Source: Colius striatus (Eukaryota; Chordata; Aves; Coliiformes; Coliidae). From it: DNA of 64,000 nt. The DNA lies in assembly GCF_028858725.1 (NCBI RefSeq), contig NC_084763.1, positions 8,742,001 to 8,806,000 on the forward strand, given 5' to 3'. The translations under genes and the position numbers were made by a program. Position 1 is the first letter of the stretch, and every line of letters starts with the position of its first letter. Of the stretch, positions 13,762 through 25,200 are shown in pieces. The notes under the pieces are model-generated. The model did not search any database. It was not told the origin of the DNA and worked only from the letters and a program-made list of their open reading frames with translations.

Positions 13762-14097
13762 CTCTCTACTACTACTTGAAAGAAGGTTGTAGTGAGGTGA
13801 GGGTCGGTCTCTTCTCCCCAGTAATGAATGGCAGGACAAGAGGAAACAGGCTCTATTCATGCCAGAAGGGGTTTAGACTGGAGATGAGGAAGAACTTTTT
13901 CACCAAGAGCATTGTTAAGCACTGTCCCAGGCTGCACAGGGAGGTGGTGGAGTGCCCATCCCTGGAGCTATTGCAAAGCCATATAGCTGAGGTGCTGAGG
14001 GACGTGGGTTAGAGCTGGGCTTGGCAGTGTGAGGGGAGGGCCTGGACTCAATGAGCTTAAAGGTCTTTTCCAACTGAAATGATTCCATGATGCCTGT
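13762..14097 (+). mobile_element. CR1 LINE 3' fragment, older type
   Basis: Encodes a decayed YLKEGCSEVRVGLFSPV-like segment, then GGTGGTGGAGTGCCCATCCC, and ends TTTTCCAACTGAAATGATTCC. The phrasing differs from the other copies, so it is probably an older CR1 subfamily. Confidence 0.88.
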
Positions 14098-15000
14098 CCC
14101 ATGTGAAAGCAAGCATGTCCAACCACAGCACAGGGCAATCCACTACTGTGATAGCTCAATGTTTGCTGGGGAGATTATGGCCATGGAGCAAACCCTCCGT
14201 GCCCTTCTGGACACAGAGAGCCTCAGCAGTGGTTCTGTTCAGCCCCATCAGCTGTGCAGCATCCAGGGTCTTAAAGAGAGGAAACTAGAAATTGTGCCCA
14301 ACTCTGGAGAGACAAGGGAAGACTACAACCTGAGGCCAATGGCATTCTGCCCACAGAGAGTGCAAAAAGAGCCCTAAAAGGCAGAGCAAGGGGGAAAAGT
14401 CCATCTCAGCTCAGCCAAGATGGAAGTTAAGCCAAGAAGCCTCTCAGCATGTTGTCAATGTTTCCTGCTTGCTCTGGATACTGCTTGAAGTCCAAGCCTG
14501 GGTGGCAATACAGGCTGAAGAAATAACTCCTCCCTCACTGCTGCCTATAAACAAAACACCCCTGCACTTCACAAACAATTTTCAGAGTTATCTACTGCCA
14601 CACAACCAATCTCCACCTCCAGCTTCTTTGTTCTTTCTTGCCATACAGGTTTTCCTGCACATCAGCAGCACCAGAAGGAGCCACATGGCTCTGCTCTGTG
14701 CCACGGCCTCTGCTGCAATGGATTACCATCAGCCAAGGGCATCTCCTGAATATATGGAGGCTGAGTTTAGCCTAGGAGACCTCAGCAATGGCTTAATTAT
14801 TCTTGTTAGAGACTGTATTTAGTCATTCTTATTAACTGTTATAATGTGATAAGACAAAAATAGAGTAGAGCATGATTTTGAGCAGGAATCATGTTCAGGA
14901 GGAACGTGTCTCCATCAACTAAAGAGAAGACCCAGGTATGCTTCATGCCTGAAATCCACCTGCAACAAAACCATTTGCCTGGGAAATGTTTGCAAGGGAT
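14098..15000. other. Intergenic, nothing recognised
   Basis: Unique DNA. A 117-codon frame at 14469-14822 has no recognisable features. Confidence 0.7.
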
Positions 15001-15515
15001 TCATAGAGTCACAGAATAGTTGGGATGAGATCTCTAGAGCTCATCCACACCGACTCCCTGCTAAAGCAGGTTTCCCTCCATCAGGTCACACAGGAACACG
15101 TTCAGGTGTGTTTGGAAACCTCTAGAGAAGGAGGTTCCACACCCTCCCTGGGCAGCCTGTGCCAGGGCTCACTCACCTAACACCAAAGAAGTTTTTCCTT
15201 GTGTTTAAGTGGAGCACTTTTATGTTCCAGCCTATGTCCCTTACCCCCAATCCTGTCGCTGGACACTACAGAAAAGAGTGTCTCCTCATCCTCCCAACAC
15301 CCACGGTTTAGGTACTTGGAAGTGTTGATGATATCCCCACTTAGTCTCCTCTTCTCCAGACTAAACAGCCCCAGTTCCCGCAAACCTTTCCTCATAAGGA
15401 AGATGCTCCATTCCCCTGATCATCTTGGTGGCCCTGCACTGGACTCTCTCCAGCACTTCCCTGTCCCTCTTGAGCTGAGGAGCCCAGAACTGGACACAGG
15501 ACTCCACAGGTAGAT
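15001..15515 (-). mobile_element. CR1 LINE 3' fragment, 0.5 kb
   Basis: Antisense copy running from the tail (TCATAGAGTCACAGAATAG) to the CR1 segment encoding [14 protein letters not shown] residues near 15490. It contains [20 protein letters not shown] in the antisense frame. 5'-truncated. Confidence 0.93.
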
Positions 15516-18500
15516 TTGCTCACACATATAAGGTGTCAAGATCTGCCAGCCACAAAGCTCATCAGGGCCATCACGTTGAAGAAATACCATACCCTATGTG
15601 GTCACAAGAAGTCCAAATCCCTCACAGGGTAAAAAGAACAAGATAGGGAGGGAGGGCTTTGTGAGGTGGCCCCTCCTGCCCAACACAAGCCTGGTTCCCA
15701 CCTTGCAGGGACACAGCCCAGAAAAACCCTTCATTGCTCACCTCTTCTTTTTTGCCCAGAACAAGGTGTTGCATGGGAGAGGCAAGTTGGGCAAGGACGT
15801 GAGACTGAATGGGTCACATCTGATTCCCCCCACCTCCACCCCTCCTTGCAGCAGCTGATGGAGGAGAGCAAAAGGAGAAAGTGGGAGAAGCAGAGGGGCC
15901 ACAGGGGCTGGCGAGGATTTGGAGCAGTCACCGTGCCTGCTGTCAGCCATCACAGCTTGGCCTTCCCTTTCCAAAGGGAGCAGTGACTTCGGACCATGCC
16001 ATTTTGGGATGTGCCCAGCACACACCCTGCAAAAAAATCAAAGTCTCAGGGGTGCTTAATGTCTTGAGAAAGGCTACAGGCAGCTGCCCAAAAGGGAAAA
16101 CTGCAGCTTTCTCCTTTTTCTTCCTTCAGCCTTGCTCCTGGCTACCCAGCAAGATCAGGCAGGGAGCAGATGCACAGGAAAAGGGCAAATGTTTGGGAAA
16201 ACATGTGTAAAAATAGCTGCAGCAAGCATTTTGCAGTGCAGAGAGTACAGCTATGTGAAGAAGACATTTCAGTGCCAGCAAAGAAACTCAGGCAATCCTG
16301 TAACTTAAGCAGCATCAGTCCCCTGCCCCACTCTGCTCCTCTCACAACAGGCAACAGCTGCTTTTCTTTAGAGCAGCAACCAAAGGGGCCCAACAGGCAG
16401 AGATGCAGGGTAGATGAGTTTAGTGGCGTTTGAGCACCAGCCTTCCTGCCAGCTTCTGCTTCCCCAGCTGTGAAACATGCCTCTGCTCTTTGCAGTGTCT
16501 CCAACTTACACCATGCAGCTGGTAAGCATGGAGGACAATCATAGCAGCAGTGATAGCACAGGTGGGTCTTCCTTGCAAGGCTCTGGTGCTTTCCTAACCT
16601 GCTGCTCAGGCAGGGTAGCACGTGGTTTTGAAAGAAAGACTCCTGAAGCCCAGGGTCACTAACCCTCATGGTAACACAGGCAAACCTGGCTTCCCTCACA
16701 GCTTTGTTCAGCTTAGAAGGGCCTTTGCTTCTCCATATCGCATTTCAAGATGCAGCATGTCACCACTACTGTCCCAGTCCTTCGGGGAGCCCGAGCTCTG
16801 CCAGCTGCTCTCAGAGGAAACCCTCCAGCACACAGAGCCAGTGGCCACCCTTGCCAGCTCTGGCTGTCCCCCTGCTTTTGGTTATGCCACTCACACATTA
16901 CCTTCTGCAGGGCTGTGCTTTCCCTGCACAAATGCTAAGTAATCATCTGGCCAGTCATCAAATGGCACAATTTCTCTCCTGAACAGCTTGTTTATCATCT
17001 GCAGCTGACCACTGACTCCACTCCAGACCGAGGGCAATAACCTCCTGGGTTACTGCAAGTGTTCCCATTCCCTTTCCTGCTCTTTGAACCATGCAGCTGG
17101 GCACTGATAGTTCTACTCATGAAGGGACGTCACAATCCTCACCTAAGAAACATCTGATTCCTCTTCCTAAATTGCATCATAGTTTGGCTTTGCCATATGA
17201 TTACACACAGGAAAGTCCGAGGGACTTGACAGCAGCTTGTTTTACCACCACTGCTTCAGAGGAGGTGGTGAGGAGGGCAGGTGGGAGCAGAAGCAACAGT
17301 TTTCCCTCAGCAGAGTAAGTCTGGTGGTGCTCACCTGTAAACTCCACATAAGCAAACTGTCCTCAGGCTCCATCAGAGTCCTGCCAGCACATCACCCTAT
17401 ATGTCACCCTACACTCCCTGCCAGGACCATCTGTGGTGCATGAGTGTCCCTGCATGGGGCTGGAGGTGGACAGATGCACCCCAGCTCCCTTTCTTCTCCT
17501 AGAGGGGTTTCTAGAAGTTCCCAAGCTAGATTTTGATTGGAATCATAGAATGGTAGGGTTGGAAGTGATGGGAAAGAGTCAGCAAAGGAGAGTGAAAGGA
17601 TTGAACAAGATTTATCATGGCAAAGCCAAGGCAGGGGGCAAAGGGTTCTGCAGGACTCAGGATGAGGGAAAGAGGAGGGAGAAAAGAGAAAACCTCAGAG
17701 CAAGCAATGAAATGATAAATGGAGCATAAAAGATAATTGAGAAGAAAGACTAGCCTGTGGCTCCTAATCCAGCCACAGTTTTCAAAGCAAGATCATGAGT
17801 CACCAGCCCCATCAGGGCTGGAACAGAAACCCCACATGAAAGAGCATAGACTTCTTTTTTCTCCTTAGCAAGCCAAGGGCTCCTGGTTGGGAGGCTGGGG
17901 GTGTGGAGCCAGGCTCTGCAGGTGCATGGCCATGGTACAGAGGCTGCACAAAGGCTGCCAGGCAGCACCACTCACCTACATGAAGGGATGCTCTGGGGAA
18001 GACAGGCCTCTCCAGCCAGTTTAGGGCTAGTAAATACACTGCTGGGCAACATGCCAAGCTGGGGTTGTGCTCTGCATTTCAGTGTTTCATCCATGCTAGG
18101 AAAAATCTGGGGCTTTTTCTTGGGGATTTTATTGAGGTGAGTGTTCACGTTCTTGCCTTCTTCCCACTGCAAGACACAGCACAGTCTGACCTCCCACCCA
18201 GCCACTGCTCTGGGCCCTTTCTACAGCCCCCAGTCACACTGGAGGTTCTGGCTCTGCTGTTGGTAGCATGGAGAGCTGTGTGTGCTCCCCAGCAATGTTG
18301 TGCCTGTCCCACAAGAGACATCACCACCCCCTAAATTCCTCTTTGCCCATCATGGGCACCTCACAAACACTTTCAAAGGGGCAAAGGTGCCCCCATGCAG
18401 CTTCTGCTGTGTTTTTAGCACATCTGTGAGGAAGCTGTGCCTGGTTTTGTGCTGCTTTATGTAGAAAGCCAAAAACCAGCCAAGGCATAACACTGCAGAC

Positions 18501-19089
18501 AGTCTACAGCCCTGGCAAAGAGACACTGGCACTGTGCTGTTTCATGAACCCAAAAAGGAGACAAACTGCAAGCGAAAGGTGTTGATTGTCTGGGAGGGGT
18601 TTAAGAGCTTTGGGGGCTTTGTTTCTCCTCTGCCACAAACAGCAGGCTCTGTGGAGAGGACAGGTGGGCAGTGCTGCCTGCCACAGTGCAAAGCAGAAAT
18701 GTGGGCTCCCTCAACAGCAAAGAGGCAGCTCCAGGTTTCAGGCAGCCTGGGCTGCCAGGGTGCTCGCCTGTAGGGATGCACGGGGGAGTGTAGGCGTCTG
18801 AGAAAGCAGCCACCGCAGGGAAATGAAACCTGAGAGATGTACCAAAGGTATTTTTGGGAAGCAGAACGTCCCCTCGGCATGCAAATCAGCTGAGCAGCCC
18901 AGCAATGGTTGAGGCAGACAGGCTTTCTCTTCTCAGCCACAGAGTGTAACCCCCACACTGGGCTCTGCAGCGGAGCTGTAATGCACAGGAGATGCCAAAC
19001 CAGCGAGGTGCAATGGGCCATCAAAGCTGGGGGTTCACCACCCTGCATAGCCTGCAAGCCTCAGCAGCCCCAACTCTTATTTTAAGCCC
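15516..19089. other. Intergenic, moderately GC-rich, no gene recognised
   Basis: Interrupted only by the 30-base CR1 remnant at 17539. Long frames (185 codons minus at 16142-16699, 171 codons minus at 18542-19057) have Cys/Leu/Ser-rich, domain-free translations and competing frames on the other strand, so they are not called genes. Confidence 0.65.
17539..17570 (-). mobile_element. CR1 LINE tail remnant, about 30 bases
   Basis: Only the last 30 bases of CR1 are present (ATCATAGAATGGTAGGGTTG then GAAGTGA). It is either an extreme 5' truncation or a deletion remnant. Confidence 0.75.
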
Positions 19090-19305
19090 AGAACTGGACT
19101 GGATATTACACTGGTCATTAGGAAGAATTGTTTCATCAAGAGGGTTGTTAATCATTGGAATGGGCTGCCCAGGGAGGTGGTGGAACCACCAGCCCTGGAG
19201 ATACTCAAAAGACACACAGATGAGGCCCTCAGGGACATGCTTTAGTGTTGGGCTTGACAATGTGGTCTTAAAAGTATTTTCTAACAAAAACAATTCTATG
19301 ACTCT
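19090..19305 (+). mobile_element. CR1 LINE 3' tail, older type
   Basis: Reads GGAATGGGCTGCCCAGGGAG, GTGGTGGAACCACCAGCCCT and GTTGGGCTTGACAATGTGG, ending in a decayed TTCTATGACTCT tail. Related to the 13762 and 31889 copies. Confidence 0.88.
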
Positions 19306-20404
19306 CTCACCTTGCCTCCTGGGGGTCTTTGCTCCAGGTGCTGCAGAGAGAAACTCTATCCCAACCAGCTCCATGCCATACCTCTGGGGCCAAGGTGTTC
19401 CCTTGCTGCTTTCTGGCTAAAGGTATCCCCTCCTGGTACAGAAATCCCCTCACCTTTCTGAGGTGATAACTGGAAATCACTCCTGACCTCCAGCAGCTGG
19501 AACTTTATCCCCAGCAGCTGCCAGTTGTGGGGTAAGGTTATATAGGGACCTGAAGCTCCCCTCACTCCTTCTGCACAACCTTCAAGGAGAGAAAAGGGAG
19601 CAGTACTTACTCCCTTTCTTTAAAATGCTTTGGGATCATCATGTGGGAAGCTGCTACTGATTTGAGAACAAGGGACTTTGAAAGCCCCCATGCCAAGGTT
19701 GAGTTTCCTCCTGACCCAATGGGTAGTGAAAGGAGCTGCTCTCAAGCCTGCTCAGGGAGACTGTGATCAAACATTGCCTCAACTGCTGTACACAGAGAAA
19801 CTCTGTTGTCTCCCTTCCATCCTCCCTTAGGAGCAATAATAGCAGAACAAGCCCCGCTACCCCCACTCAAGTCTTGTCTGGGCGAGAACTGCAGTCTTTC
19901 CCCATCTGCCCTGCTCACCAGCTCCTGACACCCTGTTGCCTGTCTCACAGGCGAGCTGCAGGCTTGGGGTTTTGTGGGGTTATTTTGAAAACTGCTGTTT
20001 TGTAATCTTTTTTGGAAAGTTCTTTGCAGTCTGAACTTTGCATTTGTTTAAGCAATATATAGCTGTGTCCCTCTGAGGGGTCATTTGTCCACATGTGACC
20101 AGCTGTGGGGCTGTAGAGTAGCTGTCAGGCTCTCTACTCTTGCCTCCACCCAGGGAATTGGCTGGCTGTGGGTGATGTGGGCTTAGCTTCACCCTGTTTG
20201 CTTAACAAGTCAGTGAACCCTGCACCTCTCCTGACTTCTGGGGTGACTTTTAAAATGAAGGCCAGTGACCCGGGTGCAGGCAGCAGCAGGAGCCGTGCCT
20301 CTGGTCTCCCTCTGCAGCAAAGGGGCAGACAGACAGCCTGGTGCTGTGGTCCTGCAGAGGGATAAGGCTGTGTGGTGACCTGTCCCCAAAGGCCAAGTGT
20401 TTCA
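19306..20404. other. Intergenic, nothing recognised
   Basis: Unique DNA between two CR1 copies. No supported feature. Confidence 0.7.
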
Positions 20405-21190
20405 TTGGTTTAGATATCCAATCTAAACCTCCTCTGGTGCAACTTGAGGCCATTTCCTCTTGTCCTGTCACTTGTTACTTGGGAACAGAGACCAACCTCC
20501 ACTTCACTGCAGCCTCCTGTCAGGTAGTTGTAGAGAGTGCTCATGTCTCCCTCAGCCTCCTCTAAACACCCCCAGCTCCTTCAGCTGCTCCTCATCAGAC
20601 TTGTGCTCCAAACCCTTCCCCAGCTCCATTGCCCATCTCTGGACACAGTCCAGCCCCTCAAAGTCCCTCTTGTAGTGAAGGGCCCAGAACTGGACACAGT
20701 ATTCGAGGTGCAGCCTCACCAGCACCGAGTACAAAGGGACAATCACTGCCCTGGTTCCTGTTTCTGACACAAGCCAGGATGTCATTGACCTTCTTGGCCA
20801 CCTGGGCACACTGCTGGCTCATATTCATTAACACCCTCAGGTCCTTTTGTGCCTGTCAGCTTTCCAGCCACTCTGCCCCAAGCCCGTAGCACTGTCTGGG
20901 GTTGTTGTGGCCCAGGTGCAGGACCCAGCACTCGGCCTTGTTGAACCTCATGCAATTGGCCTCAGCCCATCGCTCCAGCCTGCCCAGGTCCCTCTGCAGA
21001 GCCTTCTTGTCCTCAAGCAGGTCTATGCACCCACCCAGCTTGGTGTCATCTGCAAATTCACTGAGGGTGCACTCAATCCTCTCACCCAGATCATTGATAA
21101 AGATGTTGAACAGAACAGGCCCCAACACTGAGCCCCGAGGAACACTCCTGGTGACTCGCCACCAACTGGATTTAGCTCCATTCACCAAGG
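20405..21190 (-). mobile_element. CR1 LINE fragment with reverse-transcriptase end, 0.8 kb
   Basis: On the minus strand the decayed reading frames include [40 protein letters not shown] and [20 protein letters not shown], which follow one another as in the CR1 reverse-transcriptase C-terminal region. Frameshifts separate them. The catalytic YxDD part is not complete and the far 3' tail is missing. Non-functional. Confidence 0.94.
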
Positions 21191-21736
21191 AGAGCAGAAA
21201 GAGCTGCCAGAGGGGAAGGCAGGGCTTGCTTGTGAGAGGCTGCCTGGCCTGCTCCCTGCCTGCTCCCATGTCCGAAGGCTTTGCAGAGCCCCTGCCCTGC
21301 TCAGATCAGGAAAGGTGATGTCCCAGGCTTGGGAATGCCATCCCTTTCCCATTGCTGAGCAGATGGGCTAAACAGGCTGTACCACCACATGGAAACAAAG
21401 CTGCACGGGCTGGAGCAGTGTGACAGCCTCCCAACAGGTCCCAACACATTGTAAAACTTGTAATTGCTTTGCCACTGTGAGCATCCTCTGGGAGCATCCC
21501 CTGCTGCCTCCTGCCACCAGCTGCTGAGGGCCAGCACACCAGAAGCTCCAGCTGCCCATGCTCACTTCAATTTGCTGCCTCTCCAGGCAGGTGGGGATGG
21601 AGGTTTGGGGACATTTGCAGGTTCAGAGGCAGAATTTGAACTCTTAGCAGGGTCTGATTTGAGGAAAGCTGTGAACAGCCTGAGTGAGGATGAAGCCCTT
21701 TAGCCTAGCCAGCCAAAAGACTGAAGCAACCCCCAT
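21191..21736. other. Intergenic, nothing recognised
   Basis: Unique GC-moderate DNA between two CR1 copies. Several short overlapping frames, none convincing. Confidence 0.7.
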
Positions 21737-22022
21737 CATAGAACTGCAGAGTGGTTGGGGTTGGAAGGGATCTCTAGAGATCATCCAGTCCAACCTGCTA
21801 AACAGGTTCCCATCCATCAGGTCACACAGGAACATGTCCAACTGGGTTTGGAAACCTCCAGAGAAGACAACTCCACACCCTCCCTGGGCAGCCTGTGCCA
21901 GGGCTCCCTCACCTGAACACCAAAGCTTGTCTCTGTGTTTAAGTGGAACTTTCATGTTCCAGTTTATGTCCATTACCCCTAGTCCCATTGCTGGGCACTA
22001 GAGAGAAAAGTGCTGCCCCATC
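21737..22022 (-). mobile_element. CR1 LINE 3' fragment
   Basis: Antisense tail with TTGGGGTTGGAAGGGATCTC, then GGTCACACAGGAACATGTCC and the ORF2 end as far as the LxSSAMG-like region near 22010. About 285 bases. Confidence 0.93.
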
Positions 22023-23325
22023 CTCATCAGCAGCCACACCAGAGCCCCTTGTCCCACTCCTTTCCTGCAGGTCACACTGACCCAAGCCACAACATCACTA
22101 AGAAAGAAGTCAACAGGAACATGGAGGAAGGAGAAGATATTCCTGTAAACACCTCTGGCTGCTGCTAAAATTAACTGGGAAGGGTGCTGGTTGCTAATTT
22201 GCTGTTCCTTCCTGTGATTTCCCATCCGCCTGCCCTGCGAGCACAGCTCCCTGCCGTGGATGGCTTTCTGCAGCAGCTGCTCCTGGAGAGCGCTGAGCTG
22301 AGCTTGCACAGCCTGTACACAGATGATTCTAAAGTCATTTGGCTTTCCTCATCCTTGCACATTCACTAAGATAACACAGGCGAGCGCTGCCAAGAGACCT
22401 TGTGCCTGACAGTAGAGCGGGGTCAGGGCGCTCCCTCTCTCAGCCCTCTGTTCTTCTGGGAGAACAGCCCTCTAGGGCAGTTCAAGAGGTGATGGAGGCA
22501 AGACAGCAGCAGCAGCATTACCCATTTTGACCAATAAAACACTCTTTCTCATTTAAAGTATTGGTGTCTCCAACCCTGACATCTCTCCACAGGGTTTAGT
22601 CTTTAGGGTCAGAGTCACAGCTGGGTGCTTGAAGTTCCTCCCCCCACTCCAGTGCTTCTGTAAACAGCAGCAGAGGAGATTAGGAGGGACAGCAAATGTG
22701 GACTGAGAACAAAAATAATGTAAAGTCATGCTGGGGGTTTTTTTCAGATTAAAAATACGTGAAGGCTGGCCACAGCTCTTCTGCTATCCCTTTCCCATGC
22801 GTGCCTGAGCCCTCACACCCAGAGCTGGGCTCTTGAGGACTCAACCAGATGCAGAGCTGGCCAAAAAATAGAGAATGCAAGACAAGGGAAAGAGCTCAGC
22901 ACCTGGAACCAACCTCCCTGTCCCCATGCTGCTGCCTTCCCTCATGTGGCAGACAAACCCATGCCTCAGGAGGGTCACTGCAGGACCAATCGCTCCTAGA
23001 CAGGCACTGGGACCCTCACATGCATTTTCCTCCTCCCAAGCAGTTTTCATGCAGAAAAATCTCTTCAGGCATCCCTGGCACAGACCAATACTCAGGGCTG
23101 AGCAGCATTTTGCATGCCTTGAAGAGGCAGGTGGGCAAGTGTGGAAGCTGCTACACTTTACAGTGATAATCCATGACCCAATTTGGCCAAGTCTGGTGAA
23201 AATCACACTGAATATTTTCATCCAGTAGCATTTCTGGACCTGGAAAATCTGAAGTAACTTGCTCTGGTGACATAGAAAAGGAGGCAATTGAAGCAGTGAG
23301 ACGCGTGTCTACCTGACGTTCCTCC
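22023..23325. other. Left flank of the 42-bp array
   Basis: Unique DNA. An AATAAA at about 22535 and a pyrimidine-rich stretch just before the array (GTTCCTCCTCAG at 23318-23329) are the only notable points. Confidence 0.6.
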
Positions 23326-23703
23326 TCAGTGGGTCTAAACTCATCAGCTCTCAGCTAAAGACCCCCTTCAGTGGGTCTAAACTCATCAGCTCTCAACTAA
23401 AGACCCCCTTCAGTGGGTCTAAACTCATCAGCTCTCAACTAAAGACTCCCTTCAGTGGGTCTAAACTCATCAGCTCTCAACTAAAGACCCCCTTCAGTGG
23501 GTCTAAACTCATCAGCTCTCAACTAAAGACTCCCTTCAGTGGGTCTAAACTCATCAGCTCTCAACTAAAGACTCCCTTCAGTGGGTCTAAACTCATCAGC
23601 TCTCAACTAAAGACTCCCTTCAGTGGGTCTAAACTCATCAGCTCTCAGCTAAAGACCCCCTTCAGTGGGTCTAAACTCATCAGCTCTCAACTAAAGACTC
23701 CCT

Positions 23704-24039
23704 TCAGTGGGTCTAAACTCATCAGCTCTCAACTAAAGACTCCCTTCAGTGGGTCTAAACTCATCAGCTCTCAGCTAAAGACTCCCTTCAGTGGGTCTAA
23801 ACTCATCAGCTCTCAACTAAAGACTCCCTTCAGTGGGTCTAAACTCATCAGCTCTCAGCTAAAGACTCCCTTCAGTGGGTCTAAACTCATCAGCTCTCAA
23901 CTAAAGACTCCCTTCAGTGGGTCTAAACTCATCAGCTCTCAGCTAAAGACTCCCTTCAGTGGGTCTAAACTCATCAGCTCTCAACTAAAGACTCCCTTCA
24001 GTGGGTCTAAACTCATCAGCTCTCAGCTAAAGACTCCCT
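23704..24039 (+). repeat. 84-bp higher-order repeat inside the 42-bp array, four copies
   Basis: Copies 10-17 alternate (A,T)(G,T) four times, giving an 84-base period. A further dimer pattern, (A,T)(G,C) twice, covers copies 20-23 (24124-24291). Confidence 0.93.
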
Positions 24040-24291
24040 TCAGTGGGTCTAAACTCATCAGCTCTCAGCTAAAGACTCCCTTCAGTGGGTCTAAACTCAT
24101 CAGCTCTCAGCTAAAGACCCCCTTCAGTGGGTCTAAACTCATCAGCTCTCAACTAAAGACTCCCTTCAGTGGGTCTAAACTCATCAGCTCTCAGCTAAAG
24201 ACCCCCTTCAGTGGGTCTAAACTCATCAGCTCTCAACTAAAGACTCCCTTCAGTGGGTCTAAACTCATCAGCTCTCAGCTAAAGACCCCCT

Positions 24292-24963
24292 TCAGTGGGT
24301 CTAAACTCATCAGCTCTCAACTAAAGACTCCCTTCAGTGGGTCTAAACTCATCAGCTCTCAACTAAAGACTCCCTTCAGTGGGTCTAAACTCATCAGCTC
24401 TCAGCTAAAGACTCCCTTCAGTGGGTCTAAACTCATCAGCTCTCAGCTAAAGACCCCCTTCAGTGGGTCTAAACTCATCAGCTCTCAACTAAAGACTCCC
24501 TTCAGTGGGTCTAAACTCATCAGCTCTCAACTAAAGACTCCCTTCAGTGGGTCTAAACTCATCAGCTCTCAGCTAAAGACTCCCTTCAGTGGGTCTAAAC
24601 TCATCAGCTCTCAGCTAAAGACCCCCTTCAGTGGGTCTAAACTCATCAGCTCTCAACTAAAGACTCCCTTCAGTGGGTCTAAACTCATCAGCTCTCAACT
24701 AAAGACTCCCTTCAGTGGGTCTAAACTCATCAGCTCTCAGCTAAAGACTCCCTTCAGTGGGTCTAAACTCATCAGCTCTCAGCTAAAGACCCCCTTCAGT
24801 GGGTCTAAACTCATCAGCTCTCAACTAAAGACTCCCTTCAGTGGGTCTAAACTCATCAGCTCTCAACTAAAGACTCCCTTCAGTGGGTCTAAACTCATCA
24901 GCTCTCAGCTAAAGACTCCCTTCAGTGGGTCTAAACTCATCAGCTCTCAGCTAAAGACCCCCT
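24292..24963 (+). repeat. 168-bp higher-order repeat inside the 42-bp array, four copies
   Basis: Copies 24-39 follow the variant order (A,T)(A,T)(G,T)(G,C) four times exactly, so the true period here is 4 x 42 = 168 bases. This was read directly from the two diagnostic positions. It shows that amplification in this block used a four-unit segment. Confidence 0.95.
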
Positions 24964-25200
24964 TCAGTGGGTCTAAACTCATCAGCTCTCAACTAAAGAC
25001 TCCCTTCAGTGGGTCTAAACTCATCAGCTCTCAACTAAAGACTCCCTTCAGTGGGTCTAAACTCATCAGCTCTCAACTAAAGACTCCCTTCAGTGGGTCT
25101 AAACTCATCAGCTCTCAACTAAAGACTCCCTTCAGTGGGTCTAAACTCATCAGCTCTCAACTAAAGACTCCCTTCAGTGGGTCTAAACTCATCAGCTCTC

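Larger units (their letters stand above)
23326..25200 (+). repeat. 42-bp tandem repeat (minisatellite), 44.6 copies
   Basis: The unit runs from TCAGTGGGTCTAAACTC to the following ACYCCCT. Forty-four full copies plus a 27-base partial copy keep an exact 42-base period from 23326 to 25200 with no indel. Only two positions vary: A or G in CTCA(A/G)CTAAAG, and T or C in GAC(T/C)CCC. The four combinations occur 24 (A,T), 9 (G,T), 9 (G,C) and 2 (A,C) times. The array stops mid-unit at its right end, where the flank begins TTGGGAGGC. The plus-strand frame reading GGG-TCT-AAA is open throughout; the other five frames have a stop in every unit. The near identity implies recent amplification or ongoing homogenisation. 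Function is unknown. Confidence 0.98.

Noticed and set aside
16142..16699. 185-codon open frame on the minus strand
   Set aside because: The Cys/Leu/Ser-rich translation has no recognisable domain or splice context. GC-moderate noncoding DNA gives such frames by chance.
18542..19057. 171-codon open frame on the minus strand
   Set aside because: It overlaps open frames on the opposite strand, has low-complexity composition and no known motif.
22381..22600. Possible LTR or transcript end (AATAAA near 22535 followed by CTCC-rich text)
   Set aside because: There is no paired LTR, no TG...CA ends that I can define, and no internal retroviral sequence.
23326..25200. CRISPR-like or bacterial repeat array
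   Set aside because: The units are directly adjacent with no spacers, and the setting is a vertebrate genome. It is a minisatellite.
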